A stretch of DNA of 64,000 nt from Psychrobacter sp. NG254 (GCF_015277735.1 NZ_JADHDA010000005.1:124001-188000); one strand, 5' to 3'; shown: positions 27,900 through 37,234, counted from the stretch's first letter. Translations and numbers: made by a program. Notes: generated by a model from the sequence alone, not told the origin.

Positions 27900-28026
27900 A
27901 GTACTAAGATGAACAATCATGCTAAAATTATTCGTGTAGCCAATCAATGCAAATAGCTTTTAGAGCAAAGCATTAGAGTATTTAAGATGACAAAACGATT
28001 AGAATAATTAAAATAGGAATCAAGTA

Positions 28027-28464
28027 ATGAGCGAACAAAGTTTTCATTTAGTGTGCCCACATTGTCAAGCAACCAATCGTATACCTGCTACACGTCTCAG
28101 TGCTGATCCGAAATGCGGTAAATGCAGTCAAGCATTGCTGACAGCTAGCCCACGTGAGCTGAATGCGCAGACAGCTAATAAAGTCATTCAAAAAAATGAG
28201 GTATTGACCATTGTAGACTTTTGGGCAAGCTGGTGTCAGCCATGTCTCATGATGGCACCAGAGTTCAAGGTTGCTGCCAGTCATTTGCCTCAGGTGGTCT
28301 TTGCCAAAATCCAAACCGACAAATACGAGCAAGCAGCAGCGCCCTATAATATTCGCAGCTTACCGACGATGGTCGCTTTTAGGAACGGTAGGGAGGTGGC
28401 ACGGCAATCAGGCGCATTGCCAAGTCATCAAATCATTCAGTGGGTGCAAAGCTTACCGTCATAG
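28027..28464 (+). CDS. trxC: Thioredoxin 2 with CQPC active site
   Basis: Cytoplasmic thioredoxin with an N-terminal zinc finger. Zinc ligands are C10PHC13 and C30GKC33; the thioredoxin domain covers ~38-143. The active site is W-A-S-W-C70-Q-P-C73, where thioredoxins nearly always have CGPC. The cis-Pro loop IRSLPTMVAF is intact. 145 residues is normal for TrxC. AGGA lies ahead of ATG 28027. In E. coli trxC belongs to the OxyR response; no such site is evident here. The CQPC dipeptide may shift the redox potential. Confidence 0.93.
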   Translation: MSEQSFHLVCPHCQATNRIPATRLSADPKCGKCSQALLTASPRELNAQTANKVIQKNEVLTIVDFWASWCQPCLMMAPEFKVAASHLPQVVFAKIQTDKYEQAAAPYNIRSLPTMVAFRNGREVARQSGALPSHQIIQWVQSLPS

Positions 28465-28544
28465 CATGAGTTAGATTAGGTGATTGCTTGTCCATGCTGT
28501 CTATCTAAGTACTCAAGTTGTCTACTATATAAAGCGTTAATAAT

Positions 28545-28581
28545 AAAAAAGCCAATACGCGATCTGCATATTGGCTTTTTT
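28545..28581. terminator. Bidirectional terminator between trxC and the lipoprotein gene
   Basis: Hairpin AAAAAAGCCAATA/TATTGGCTTTTTT between convergent genes. Confidence 0.92.
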
Positions 28582-28628
28582 GCTGTGTCATGCACTATCT
28601 TAATCATTTAGACAGCTTTTGCTTAATA

Positions 28629-29030
28629 CTATTCACCATAAATCTTAATGCCATTTACAAAGCTACAGCGTTGAATACGAGCCGATTGAACGATTGCATC
28701 GTTCTCACCATAAAGCCTCGATAATTTTGCATCGCGCGCTTTGGTATCGTTGCTTTTACCCACCCCAAAGCTGATATTAGGCGAGATGCCCCAACGTCCT
28801 GCAGATATACCCACACCCACGCCTGACGCTGACAAAGTAGATTGCTCATTGCGTGCAGCTTGCACGTAGCGATTGACGCGATTGTACTCTTGGCTGAGTG
28901 CTTGGCAATCATAGCTCTGATAAGTGCTAGGAGGCACATACTGCGGTGTGATAGTGCCAGTAGAGGCGCAGCCTGCAAGACCAAACATGCCAACTGTTGC
29001 CAGTAGGGTCGCTGTCGTAAACGTTTTCAT
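28629..29030 (-). CDS. Hypothetical lipoprotein
   Basis: A 133-residue protein with a signal peptide and lipobox FGLAGC (~Cys 21), so probably outer-membrane anchored. The mature part has one central Cys (YQSYDCQALSQEYNRV) and a C-terminal Cys (IQRCSFVNGIKIYGE), possibly a disulfide, with a glycine-rich middle (SGVGVGISAGRWGISPNISFGVG). No known domain recognised. It is transcribed alone on the minus strand. Confidence 0.7.
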   Translation of the reverse strand: MKTFTTATLLATVGMFGLAGCASTGTITPQYVPPSTYQSYDCQALSQEYNRVNRYVQAARNEQSTLSASGVGVGISAGRWGISPNISFGVGKSNDTKARDAKLSRLYGENDAIVQSARIQRCSFVNGIKIYGE

Positions 29031-29223
29031 AATGGCTCCAACGGGCTAAGTGATTGTATATTATCTATTTAAGATAGCAAAAATAGCATCATTAAGATAT
29101 CGAAAAAATATTACCAGCCGACCATGCTTTTGTTTTATTCATAGACTGATTGAAGCCATCAGTCCATCAGTAGTAATCGTGAACGGACGCTATTTAGCAG
29201 TTAAATAAATACGATAAGCTACT

Positions 29224-29583
29224 CTAAAACAAGTTATCCGGCTTGGCAAAGGCAAGAATCACGATACCAATATAGCCAACGGCAGCAATAAGAATGCCGG
29301 TCTTTCGCTGTGTAGGAGTCGCATCTGGTTTGAACGCTTTTATGCTAGAACTGATCGCAGCGATGAGTAAGATTATTTTGGCAAATACCCACTGTATCGG
29401 TGCATTAGCACCCATCAGCTGCATCAGCATGGTCGCACCCGACACAATAAGTAGGGCATAAATAATATGGGTAGCTATCTTGATTGCACGTGGCGCTTGT
29501 CTGTTTGCGCTCAGTACCAAATAGCTCTGGTACAAAAACAGCACAACCGTTAGCAATGCCATTAGCATATGGAGATGTTTCAT
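29224..29583 (-). CDS. SirB2-family membrane protein
   Basis: A 119-residue integral membrane protein with four hydrophobic helices, starting MKHLHMLMALLTVVLFLYQSYLVL, and ILLIAAISSSIKAFK in the third, which fits the SirB2/YchQ family. The family is named after a Salmonella regulator of invasion genes, but its biochemical role is unknown. It is followed on the same strand by no close gene; bolA lies 57 bp upstream on the same strand and may be cotranscribed. Confidence 0.8.
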   Translation of the reverse strand: MKHLHMLMALLTVVLFLYQSYLVLSANRQAPRAIKIATHIIYALLIVSGATMLMQLMGANAPIQWVFAKIILLIAAISSSIKAFKPDATPTQRKTGILIAAVGYIGIVILAFAKPDNLF

Positions 29584-29640
29584 CGAATATCGCTTCCTAT
29601 AGAGTTGCAGTATGTAGACACACGTAGAGCGGGTAGCGGT

Positions 29641-29961
29641 CTACTTGTTTTGACCGGCACACAATGGACTGTCAGGACTTTGGCCTTGCCATTCTACCGG
29701 AGTATAAGCATGGATAGCCAAAGCGTGTACTTGGCCACCTTGTGATGTCAGCAATGAGTTGACTAATCCATATACTAGCTGATGGCGGGCGACCAAGCGC
29801 TTACCTTCAAAGGCTTTACTAACGACCGTTAGCTTAAAATGGCTTTCTTTGCCGTCAAAATAACCAGCATGATTCATTGACTCATTGACCAGCTCAATAT
29901 GCTGAGGGTCTAAAGCTTGTAATTCACTGTTAAGCGCATTGGCAGTAGGTGTGGTACTCAT
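29641..29961 (-). CDS. BolA-family protein
   Basis: A 106-residue BolA/YrbA-fold protein. The conserved core is HIELVNESMNHAGYFDGKESHFKLTVVSKAFEGKRLVARHQLVYGLV, with the C-terminal VHALAIHAYTPVEW; the invariant His and RhxxVY pattern fit BolA. These proteins bind monothiol glutaredoxins and iron-sulfur clusters and affect morphology and stress responses. AAGGA precedes the ATG. Upstream of the SirB2 gene by 57 bp. Confidence 0.92.
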   Translation of the reverse strand: MSTTPTANALNSELQALDPQHIELVNESMNHAGYFDGKESHFKLTVVSKAFEGKRLVARHQLVYGLVNSLLTSQGGQVHALAIHAYTPVEWQGQSPDSPLCAGQNK

Positions 29962-30106
29962 AATAATCCTTCAGTATGTTTTGCTCAATTTGTCTAGTAG
30001 TCTGTAATCTGCTTGTCTGAGTAATCAACAGATAGTATTAACAATTGATTATAACAGACACCGCCAGTGAGACAGAATGCTAAGAGACTCTGACAACTGA
30101 CTCACC

Positions 30107-30149
30107 ATAAAAAAAGCAAAGCACAATAAATGGTATGTACTTTGCTTTT
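30107..30149 (-). terminator. Terminator after the M48 peptidase gene
   Basis: On the minus strand AAAGCAAAG pairs with CTTTGCTTT, then a T run. The loop is long (about 18 bases), so strength is uncertain. Confidence 0.7.
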
Positions 30150-30199
30150 ATAGAGTCTAAATTATCAACGTATTAGCGATGCCGATGGACAGCTACCGA

Positions 30200-31012
30200 C
30201 TAACGGCGTGCCTTTTGATAAAGTGGGGTCACTTTTGGCATCAGTGACTGTAACTCTGCGATACGGCTGCTACTCGTTGGGTGAGTGCTGAGGAATTGTG
30301 GTGGCTCACCTTGGCTCGCTTTTTGCATTTTTTGCCAAAGCGTAACAGCCGCCTGCGGGTTATATCCTGCACGCGCCATCAGCTCAAGACCGATCTGATC
30401 GGCTTCACTTTCTTGAGTACGACTGTGGGGTAGGCTTAAGCCTAAATTACCCGCAGTACCTGCTAACTCAGCCTGTCCTTGTGATAAGCCAAATATACTG
30501 GCAGCCAGACCGATACCAGTTTGGGTTGCATACTCGCGTGACAGACGCTCACGTGAGTGTTCACGTAATGCATGAGAGATTTCATGACCCATGATAGCAG
30601 CAATCTCATCATCAGTGAGGTTCAGACGATCGATAATGCCCGAATAAAACATAATCTTACCACCCGGCACCACAAATGCATTCAGATCGTTAGACTTGAT
30701 GGTGTGTACTTCCCATTGCCACTTCGCTGCATCTGCGCGGTAGACGCCAACTTGACCAACCAAGCGGTTCGCAATATTTTTTAAACGGTTTAGTTGAGCG
30801 GTATTGGTATCTAGCACACCTTTTGATTTTGCGTCTTGTAGTGTTTTGGCATAGCTTTGGGCAGATAATGCCAATACTTGCTCACTAGACACCAATAGCA
30901 ACTGCTGACGATCAACACCAACCGCGCCAGTACTTGTCGTACTGGTACAGCCAGTCAAGGCCAGGGCTGACAACGAAGCGGCCATTACCGTCGTACTCAA
31001 TAATTTTTTCAT
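30200..31012 (-). CDS. M48-family lipoprotein zinc metalloprotease (LoiP/YcaL-like)
   Basis: Envelope protease of 270 residues. ATG 31012 was chosen because GAGAGGA lies 8 bases upstream; the longer frame from 31084 adds residues unlike a signal. The lipobox is LALTGC (~Cys 22). The catalytic motif HEISH is in IMGHEISHALREH (~residues 142-154) and the third ligand Glu in QESEADQIGLELM. Related LoiP and YcaL degrade misfolded outer-membrane proteins, so a quality-control role is likely. A terminator follows. Confidence 0.92.
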   Translation of the reverse strand: MKKLLSTTVMAASLSALALTGCTSTTSTGAVGVDRQQLLLVSSEQVLALSAQSYAKTLQDAKSKGVLDTNTAQLNRLKNIANRLVGQVGVYRADAAKWQWEVHTIKSNDLNAFVVPGGKIMFYSGIIDRLNLTDDEIAAIMGHEISHALREHSRERLSREYATQTGIGLAASIFGLSQGQAELAGTAGNLGLSLPHSRTQESEADQIGLELMARAGYNPQAAVTLWQKMQKASQGEPPQFLSTHPTSSSRIAELQSLMPKVTPLYQKARR

Positions 31013-31556
31013 GAAAAATATCCTCTCTATAAAGTGGAAAAACCTACAAACGAACAAAGGGTAAAGCAGTGTCGTAGATGGCAAAGGGGGCCTTATTGGC
31101 CTCTTATTAGGGCTTACTCATCTACTCTGATGGTAAAATTCTACCTGAACTGCAATCAGACATAAGTATAATAATGTTAACCAACCAAAACCAAGAGTGA
31201 AAAAGTAACAATAGCATGGTCGATTGTAAATGAAGTAAATCAGTCAAACGCATGGCAGCATGATATTACTGTGCCAAATAAAGAGACGTTAAATGTGATT
31301 TATATATCATCTGCCATATAGCAATGAGAACAGCGCTGCAAATTGCCCTTATGACGAAAAAATAATTTATAATTTTTATAAGATTAATTATTTTTTAAAT
31401 CAATTGCTTATATCTATTTGAGTCATAAAAACAGGCTTAGGTCAAAAATATTGGTCATAAATGTTAAAAAAGATGTTGACACACTCAGGATATTTGATAG
31501 AATAGCCAGCCTATCGAGACGGAGTTGTTGTTAACAACACTACAATTCGATAATCA
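31013..31556. other. Intergenic region between the protease gene and tRNA-Gly
   Basis: AT-rich and without a credible ORF. It contains the tRNA promoter at 31476-31503 and the protease gene's promoter near its left end. Confidence 0.5.
31476..31503 (+). promoter_or_regulatory. Sigma-70 promoter for tRNA-Gly
   Basis: TTGACA at 31476-31481 and TAGAAT at 31498-31503 with a 16-bp spacer, ~54 bp before the tRNA. Strong by consensus. Confidence 0.75.
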
Positions 31557-31631
31557 GCGGGAATAGCTCAGTGGTAGAGCATAACCTTGCCAAGGTTGGG
31601 GTCGAGAGTTCGAATCTCTTTTCCCGCTCCA
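31557..31631 (+). tRNA. tRNA-Gly (anticodon GCC)
   Basis: A 75-base cloverleaf: acceptor arm GCGGGAA/TTCCCGC, D arm GCTC/GAGC, anticodon loop TTGCCAA with anticodon GCC, T arm with GTTCGAATC, discriminator T and encoded CCA. Closely resembles glyV of E. coli. It stands alone with its own promoter and terminator. Confidence 0.97.
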
Positions 31632-31654
31632 AATATGGCTTGAAAAAGCACTAA

Positions 31655-31691
31655 ACCCTCATTTCTTATCATAAGAAGTGAGGGTATTTTT
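31655..31691 (+). terminator. Rho-independent terminator after tRNA-Gly
   Basis: ACCCTCA-TTCTTA pairs with TAAGAA-TGAGGGT around TCA, followed by ATTTTT. Confidence 0.9.
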
Positions 31692-31757
31692 ATGCAAAAT
31701 ACCTTCCAAATTAGACAGAACGATAGATATAAACCACTTATAGGGTCTACTCGTTAG

Positions 31758-31781
31758 CATACCCATACCCATACCCATACC
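31758..31781. repeat. Short tandem repeat (CATACC)4
   Basis: Four perfect copies of a hexamer, intergenic, between the tRNA terminator and the LysR gene end. Confidence 0.85.
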
Positions 31782-31888
31782 GCTACAGCGTCTGTCTTGC
31801 TAGCCTTACGAATGTATCGTTTGTACTCCATTAGCTTTATATCGGCATTGTTGCGTATTGACGGTATGTTAGTTTTGTTAAAGCTTGA

Positions 31889-32794
31889 TTAGAACTGATC
31901 CCAATAGGGATGGTCACCGAATCGCTCTGCAATAAAATCAATCAGGTAACGGCAGCGCTGAGATAAAAAACGGTTTTTTGGATATACCGCGTAAGCATTT
32001 AATGTGGGCAATTGATACTGTTGTAAAATAGGCAGCAGCTCACCACGCGCCAGTTTTTTGTAGGCAAGAAACGTCGGTATAGCGATGATGCCGTGCCCTT
32101 TGACAGCGAGATCAATCAAAAATTCCCCATTAGTAGCCTTAATTTTGGCATTCATCACATGGTAATGATGCTGACCATGCGCATCTACTAGCTCTATCTT
32201 ACCTGTCTGACCAAGGCTGTATTCCAAAAAATCATGTCCTGCTAACGCTCCTATTGTCTCAGGCGTGCCCATTTTCTTCAGATAGTCAGGACTGGCGCAA
32301 ATCACACAACGAATCAACGCCAGCTGCTTGGCTTGATAGCTCGAATCGCGCAGCTCTCCAATCCGAATGGCTAATTCATAGCCTTCTTCAATCAAATCGA
32401 TACGCCGATCAGAAAAGTCCAGCTCAAATCGTAAGCTAGGATGCTGCTTCGCATATTCATCAATCACATCAGTCAGGTGCATGATGCCAAATGATAGAGG
32501 TGCTGTCATCTTGAGAGTGCCTTCAACACGTGTTGGCGCGTCGCTGGTGTCCTCATTGAGCGCATCGACGGCACTCAAGATATGGGTCACTTGCTGATAG
32601 TAATGCTCACCAGCCTGTGTCAGTTTTGATTGGCGCGTGGTACGACTGATTAATTGACTGCCTAGTCGCATCTCCAATTCTTTGAGACGACGGCTGACGG
32701 CTGATTTTGCAATGTTGAGTTGCTCTGCAGCTTTGGTGATACTGCCTGCATCGACAACGCGTACAAATATTGCCATATCTTCTAATTGTCCCAT
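31889..32794 (-). CDS. LysR-family transcriptional regulator
   Basis: A 301-residue LysR regulator starting MGQLEDMAIFVRVVDAGSITKAAEQLNIAKSAVSRRLKELE, a typical winged helix-turn-helix of the AaeR/DsdC-like group with an IAKSAVSRRL recognition helix. Start ATG 32794 follows AAGG at 8 bases; a GTG at 32803 overlaps that signal. It is divergent from the pirin gene (306 bp apart) and probably controls the pirin and nitroreductase genes, by common arrangement. The inducer is unknown. Confidence 0.88.
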   Translation of the reverse strand: MGQLEDMAIFVRVVDAGSITKAAEQLNIAKSAVSRRLKELEMRLGSQLISRTTRQSKLTQAGEHYYQQVTHILSAVDALNEDTSDAPTRVEGTLKMTAPLSFGIMHLTDVIDEYAKQHPSLRFELDFSDRRIDLIEEGYELAIRIGELRDSSYQAKQLALIRCVICASPDYLKKMGTPETIGALAGHDFLEYSLGQTGKIELVDAHGQHHYHVMNAKIKATNGEFLIDLAVKGHGIIAIPTFLAYKKLARGELLPILQQYQLPTLNAYAVYPKNRFLSQRCRYLIDFIAERFGDHPYWDQF

Positions 32795-33100
32795 TATCGA
32801 CACCTTCTAATTGTTCCCATAACAAGAACTAATGATTTTAATTGTTGCTGATTTTGATTGCTACGAGTTTTATAGCACCAGTCAAGGTAGATACTCGCAT
32901 CATTCTATGGATATTCTAACGATTTAATAATAGGTCAACGACGGTATTGAGGTCTTATTGTTCTGATAAGAAGAATAGTTATTTGCATTTATCCTTATTT
33001 ATCTAGTTATAGTCAACAATTATAATAGGGCTATTGTTTAAACGGGTTAATCGATAATAAGTATATAGAGAATTAATCTGTTGATACCTAAGGATAAATT

Positions 33101-33814
33101 ATGAAAACGATCTATCATGCAGCAGATTCTCGTGGTGATGCCAATCACGGCTGGCTCAAAAGTCGTCATACCTTTAGTTTTGCCAATTACCATAATCCCG
33201 AGCGTATGGGCTTCGGAGCCTTACGCGTTATCAACGATGATTTTGTCATTGGTGGTCGCGGGTTTGGTAAACACTCTCACCGCGATATGGAGATTATCAG
33301 CATTCCCCTAGCAGGCAAGCTCGCTCATGGTGATAGCATTGGTAATGAAGGTGTGATTGAGACGGGTGAGATTCAAGTCATGTCAGCGGGTACAGGCATT
33401 ACCCATAGTGAGATGAATGGCGATAATGAAGAGGCCATGAAGTTTTTACAAATTTGGGTCATGCCAAACAAAACTAACGTCACTCCTCGCTATCAGCAAG
33501 TAGATATGAACGCGCTCATGCAGCCTAATGAGTTTAGCCAAGTGCTGTCACCTAATGCGGATGATGCTGGCGTTTGGATTCATCAAAATGCTTGGTTTAG
33601 CATGGGTGATTTTGACGAAGGTATATCGCAAACTTATCAGTTAAATGATTCTAACAATGGTGTTTACGTATTTGTCATCAGCGGTGAAGTCGTGATAGAG
33701 AGCAATACTTTATCTACTCGTGATGGTCTCGGTATCTGGGATACTAAGAGTTTTACTATGAATGTAGAAGCAGCTGCCAGAGTACTGGTGATGGACGTGC
33801 CGCTGTTTATGTAG
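33101..33814 (+). CDS. Pirin-family bicupin protein
   Basis: A 237-residue bicupin. The N-terminal cupin has metal ligands in GFGKHSHRDMEIISIPLAGKLAHGD (~residues 55-80) and the pirin signature MSAGTGITHSEMN (~105-117), matching YhhW-type quercetinase-like pirins. The C-terminal cupin lacks metal ligands, as usual. AAGGATAAATT precedes ATG. It is divergent from a LysR gene and followed by a nitroreductase gene. Confidence 0.93.
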   Translation: MKTIYHAADSRGDANHGWLKSRHTFSFANYHNPERMGFGALRVINDDFVIGGRGFGKHSHRDMEIISIPLAGKLAHGDSIGNEGVIETGEIQVMSAGTGITHSEMNGDNEEAMKFLQIWVMPNKTNVTPRYQQVDMNALMQPNEFSQVLSPNADDAGVWIHQNAWFSMGDFDEGISQTYQLNDSNNGVYVFVISGEVVIESNTLSTRDGLGIWDTKSFTMNVEAAARVLVMDVPLFM

Positions 33815-33923
33815 TCATTGGATAGCAAAGAAATCCATTAATTAGAATGTTTATACTAACAATTACTTATATTAAAAATTATTTTTATTAACAACGATTT
33901 TACTAACAACGTGGAGAAACACT

Positions 33924-34535
33924 ATGTCAGATCTAACAACACTACAGCAGCTTGCAGAAAAACGTCGTTCTATCTATGCGCTAAGCGACCAACTACCAGT
34001 ATCTAATGACGAAGTCGTGAAACTGGTTGAGCATGCTATTTTGCATACACCATCATCATTCAACTCGCAATCAACGCGCATCGTCGTATTGTTCGGTGAT
34101 GACCATCGTAAGCTATGGGATATGACTGAAGACGCATTGCGCGAAATCGTCGGTGATGAAGAAAAATTCCAAGCGACCAAGGATAAGATTGGTGGGTTCC
34201 GTAATGGAGCTGGTACGGTATTGTTCTTTGAAGATCAGGCAGTAGTGAGAGGCATGCAAGCCGCTGCGCCACTATATGCTGACAATTTCCCAATCTGGGC
34301 AACACAGACCAGTGCCATGCATCAATACGTCATCTGGACAGCATTGGCCAGTATCAATGTTGGTGCAAATTTACAGCATTACAATCCAGTAATCGATCAG
34401 AAAGTGGCCAGTACTTGGAACATCGATCAGGACTGGGCCCTAAACGCACAGATGGTATTTGGTAAGATTGAGCAGCCAGCAGGGGACAAAGCATTTAAGC
34501 CAGTTGACGAGCGTATGAAAGTTTTTGGTGCATAA
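33924..34535 (+). CDS. Nitroreductase-family flavoprotein
   Basis: A 203-residue FMN-dependent oxidoreductase. RRSIYAL (~residues 14-20) and HTPSSFNSQSTRIVVLFG (~40-57) match the nitroreductase family of the YdgI/HBN1-like type, and FGKIEQPAGDK is the usual C-terminal motif. Such enzymes reduce quinones or nitroaromatic compounds using NAD(P)H. ATG 33924 with TGGAG upstream. It lies 109 bp after the pirin gene with no terminator, so probably cotranscribed. Confidence 0.9.
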   Translation: MSDLTTLQQLAEKRRSIYALSDQLPVSNDEVVKLVEHAILHTPSSFNSQSTRIVVLFGDDHRKLWDMTEDALREIVGDEEKFQATKDKIGGFRNGAGTVLFFEDQAVVRGMQAAAPLYADNFPIWATQTSAMHQYVIWTALASINVGANLQHYNPVIDQKVASTWNIDQDWALNAQMVFGKIEQPAGDKAFKPVDERMKVFGA

Positions 34536-34575
34536 CGCTATACTGCATAAGAAGGCAATGTAAAAAAGTCTGTGT

Positions 34576-34611
34576 AAAAAAGCCACCTGATGGATCATCA
34601 GGTGGCTTTTT
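34576..34611 (+). terminator. Rho-independent terminator after the nitroreductase gene
   Basis: Stem AAAAAGCCACCTGAT/ATCAGGTGGCTTTTT with a short loop and T run. Confidence 0.95.
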
Positions 34612-34694
34612 ATATATTTAAAAGAACAGGTCTTGATCGGGCGGGGTGTTCTAAGTGTTTTTCAATTTTGTGACGCTTGTGCATAAATTACTGG

Positions 34695-35132
34695 TTATTT
34701 ACGCTGCATCAAACTGTTGGCCACCCATGCTGGCCCGATTAATAAGAACTGTAAATCTTTAAGAAATGAGGGTTTTTTTCCTTCGATTTTATGACCGATG
34801 AACTGTCCAATCCAAGCGACGATAAAGACAGCTGCCCATGCTTTAAATCCCCATGGCATGACGGCCATCACTGACAAACAGATAAGAATAAATATGCCCA
34901 TCGCTAAAAACAATGGCGTAGATAAGCGTATATAGAACAACAACACCAAGGCGCTAAGCACCAAGGTAAACCACACAGATAACGACATGCCCATACCCAG
35001 CAGACTGACAAAAATAGTCGGCACACATAGCCAATGTATTTTTTTATTCACTAAGTTCTGGTGACTGACAGCGTACTCACTGAGCCACTGCTCTAGCGTA
35101 CGTTTGGACATTTTTGGTTGACGACGAGACAT
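34695..35132 (-). CDS. Mpo1-like/DUF962 membrane protein
   Basis: A 145-residue membrane protein with four hydrophobic segments. The motif EYAVSHQNLVNKKIHWLCVPTIF near the N-terminus and AWIGQFIGHKIEGKKPS (~105-121) identify the DUF962 family, whose yeast member Mpo1 is an iron-dependent 2-hydroxy fatty acid dioxygenase; the His positions are kept. ATG 35132 follows GGGAGG. Bacterial function is inferred only from the family. Confidence 0.85.
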   Translation of the reverse strand: MSRRQPKMSKRTLEQWLSEYAVSHQNLVNKKIHWLCVPTIFVSLLGMGMSLSVWFTLVLSALVLLFYIRLSTPLFLAMGIFILICLSVMAVMPWGFKAWAAVFIVAWIGQFIGHKIEGKKPSFLKDLQFLLIGPAWVANSLMQRK

Positions 35133-35343
35133 ATTAACCTCCCTGTTAGTAATGAACATCAGTAGCAGATATTCGATAATGCTCTAAGTATTCATAGTAT
35201 GCTTAGTATCAGTTGTAGCATTAATTGCGCCAGTCCACCATGTCATCTGATAGACGGCTCAGTCAGATACTGTTGTATTACTAGCACTATATCCGCAAGG
35301 TTTTATTCAAAATTCGCAAGGGACTTTTTCTATAAGAGATGCG

Positions 35344-36075
35344 TTATCCTTGTTCGCTACGATGCCATTCATAAAGACCGATAAAGGCGTTTACTTGATA
35401 CACCATGGTCTGGATAGCAAAAATATAGTTACCAGACATGAGGTTCACGATGAGCCAAACAAAGTTAACGATAATCCATAACCACCAGTTAAATGAATAA
35501 CGCAGAATCATTGCCGCCTGAGCCGTAATAGACAGTACAAACGCAATCACGTTGATCCAAAAGAAAGAAATAAACCCTAAAAACAGACTGTTATCATCTG
35601 CTACCACTGCGTAGCCATAGCTTGTGAGCAAGTCATTTACCGTTGGAAAAAGGGCAAGACCAATGGCAATAAATGCAGCGGTAATCAACCAAACCGCTTT
35701 GCTCGCTGACTTGGGGATCATATCGCCATCAGGATCGGTGTGCTTTGACCAATAGAAGATGCCGTAGACGTGGGTAAAAAAGTTAAAAAGTGGTGCAAGC
35801 ATTAAGCCTACTGCGCCAGACGTTGCCTGTACGATAACCTCACCTGCGGTTGCCCCCATACCAAAGCCATTGCCCATGACGTTTTTGCGGAATGACAGTG
35901 ACACTACGCAAACCAAGCCAATAAACGAGACCGCCAAATAAAACCAATCAAGCGTGGTATGGTCTGTCGTGAGCCAAAAACCTGTGGACAAAGCAATAAC
36001 ACCGCAAATAAACCAAATGACAATCCATTGCATCGCCCATTTTCCGGTGATGTTGTCCAATAGCTGAATACGCAT
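35344..36075 (-). CDS. pnuC: Nicotinamide riboside transporter PnuC
   Basis: Inner-membrane transporter of nicotinamide riboside with about seven helices and 243 residues. The C-terminal pattern FNWWLWIIVNFVWLIVNL and GNYIFAIQTMVYQVNAFIGLYEW is the PnuC signature (a WxxW motif and an aromatic-rich gate). AGGGGA precedes ATG. It is 94 bp downstream of nadR on the same strand, forming a salvage unit: PnuC imports nicotinamide riboside, which NadR phosphorylates and traps. Confidence 0.92.
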   Translation of the reverse strand: MRIQLLDNITGKWAMQWIVIWFICGVIALSTGFWLTTDHTTLDWFYLAVSFIGLVCVVSLSFRKNVMGNGFGMGATAGEVIVQATSGAVGLMLAPLFNFFTHVYGIFYWSKHTDPDGDMIPKSASKAVWLITAAFIAIGLALFPTVNDLLTSYGYAVVADDNSLFLGFISFFWINVIAFVLSITAQAAMILRYSFNWWLWIIVNFVWLIVNLMSGNYIFAIQTMVYQVNAFIGLYEWHRSEQG

Positions 36076-36169
36076 TGCTTTTCCCCTAAAGTAAATACTG
36101 ATATCAATATAGTGCTAACTGTAGTGTGCTAGCTGAATAAATTGTTATTATAAATATGCTCAGTGTACG

Positions 36170-37228
36170 TTATGATTTTTTGCCATAGACATATTGATCA
36201 ATTAATAGTAATGCTTGTTCATAGCGAGCGTCATAGTTGGGCTGATCAATCATATGCGGCGCAATGTTGTGACGCGCAAAAATATCTATCAAACGCTGCT
36301 CAAAGCGTCCACGAGCTTCAGGCGTACCCAAAGATCGCATACCATCATCAACCCATGGCGTATTGTTATCTAACATAATGGTGTGGTCTAAACGAAACTC
36401 ATCAATACAAGCAGCCACAAAGGGATGCGTGCGACCCTCATACTCTTCACAAAATGCTTGCGTAGTGACAAAGTCAGTATCAACGATGGTGATAGGGGCA
36501 GTCGCGCGGGCTTTGGCTTCTCGGATTGCTTCAGCATGATCGAGACAAATAGGGCCATAATCACTATATTGCAGCCCAACCTCGCTACCACCCAAATCTG
36601 TACCGACATACAGACGCCCCATTTCTAGGGCAAAGCTGGCACCATAATAATTGGCAAGCTTATGGACTAGCGTTGTCTTGCCTGAGCTTTCCCCGCCAAC
36701 GATAGCGACAGTTTTGGTATAGTCAACGCGTGCTTGTGGATGAATCGCTGACCAATGGGCGACTGGATCACGAGCGATGGCATAAGAGTCAAACTCAGGC
36801 TGTAGCGGTGTCGTGACCACACGCAAAAGTAACTGCTCTTGAATCTCGTTTCGCGTGAGTGGATGGTCGTCAGCTATAAACAATGCCGTTTCTGCTGATA
36901 TTGATAGGGCTTCTATTAAACGTTGCAATTTGGTATTGCTAGCAGCCACATCGATAGTGACATCCTCATTAGCATTGTAGAGGTGCTCATGAAGTGGCAG
37001 CTTGATCTCATGAGTGGTGTGAATATGGATAAAGGGCAAATCGGCACAGGCCATCTGTAGCCAGCGCGCTTTGTCTTGTAAGGTGATAGTAAAGTCTGGA
37101 TGTGGTGATGGATGCGCCATAATGACGATATGTAAAGTTTTGGCTTGTCCTGCTGCATCCAATATACTGCGCATCTGTCCCAAGTGTAGGGGCTCAAAAT
37201 GCCCAATCATCAATCCAGTATCGTACAT
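36170..37228 (-). CDS. nadR: NadR-like ribosylnicotinamide kinase with altered NMNAT domain
   Basis: Two domains and 352 residues. Residues 1-165 resemble nicotinamide mononucleotide adenylyltransferase (GHFEPLHLGQ, residues 9-18), but the HxGH motif reads H15-L-G-Q18, losing the second His, so this activity may be weak. Residues ~170-350 are the ribosylnicotinamide kinase with an intact Walker A GGESSGKTTL. No N-terminal DNA-binding domain, unlike the E. coli repressor form. ATG 37228 follows AAGG at 6 bases. pnuC follows, so its role is trapping imported riboside as NMN. Confidence 0.9.
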   Translation of the reverse strand: MYDTGLMIGHFEPLHLGQMRSILDAAGQAKTLHIVIMAHPSPHPDFTITLQDKARWLQMACADLPFIHIHTTHEIKLPLHEHLYNANEDVTIDVAASNTKLQRLIEALSISAETALFIADDHPLTRNEIQEQLLLRVVTTPLQPEFDSYAIARDPVAHWSAIHPQARVDYTKTVAIVGGESSGKTTLVHKLANYYGASFALEMGRLYVGTDLGGSEVGLQYSDYGPICLDHAEAIREAKARATAPITIVDTDFVTTQAFCEEYEGRTHPFVAACIDEFRLDHTIMLDNNTPWVDDGMRSLGTPEARGRFEQRLIDIFARHNIAPHMIDQPNYDARYEQALLLIDQYVYGKKS

Positions 37229-37234
37229 AGTCAT

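Noticed and set aside
31758..31781. CATACC repeats as an attachment site beside tRNA-Gly
   Set aside because: No copy of the tRNA 3' end and no integrase nearby, so no sign of an integrated element.
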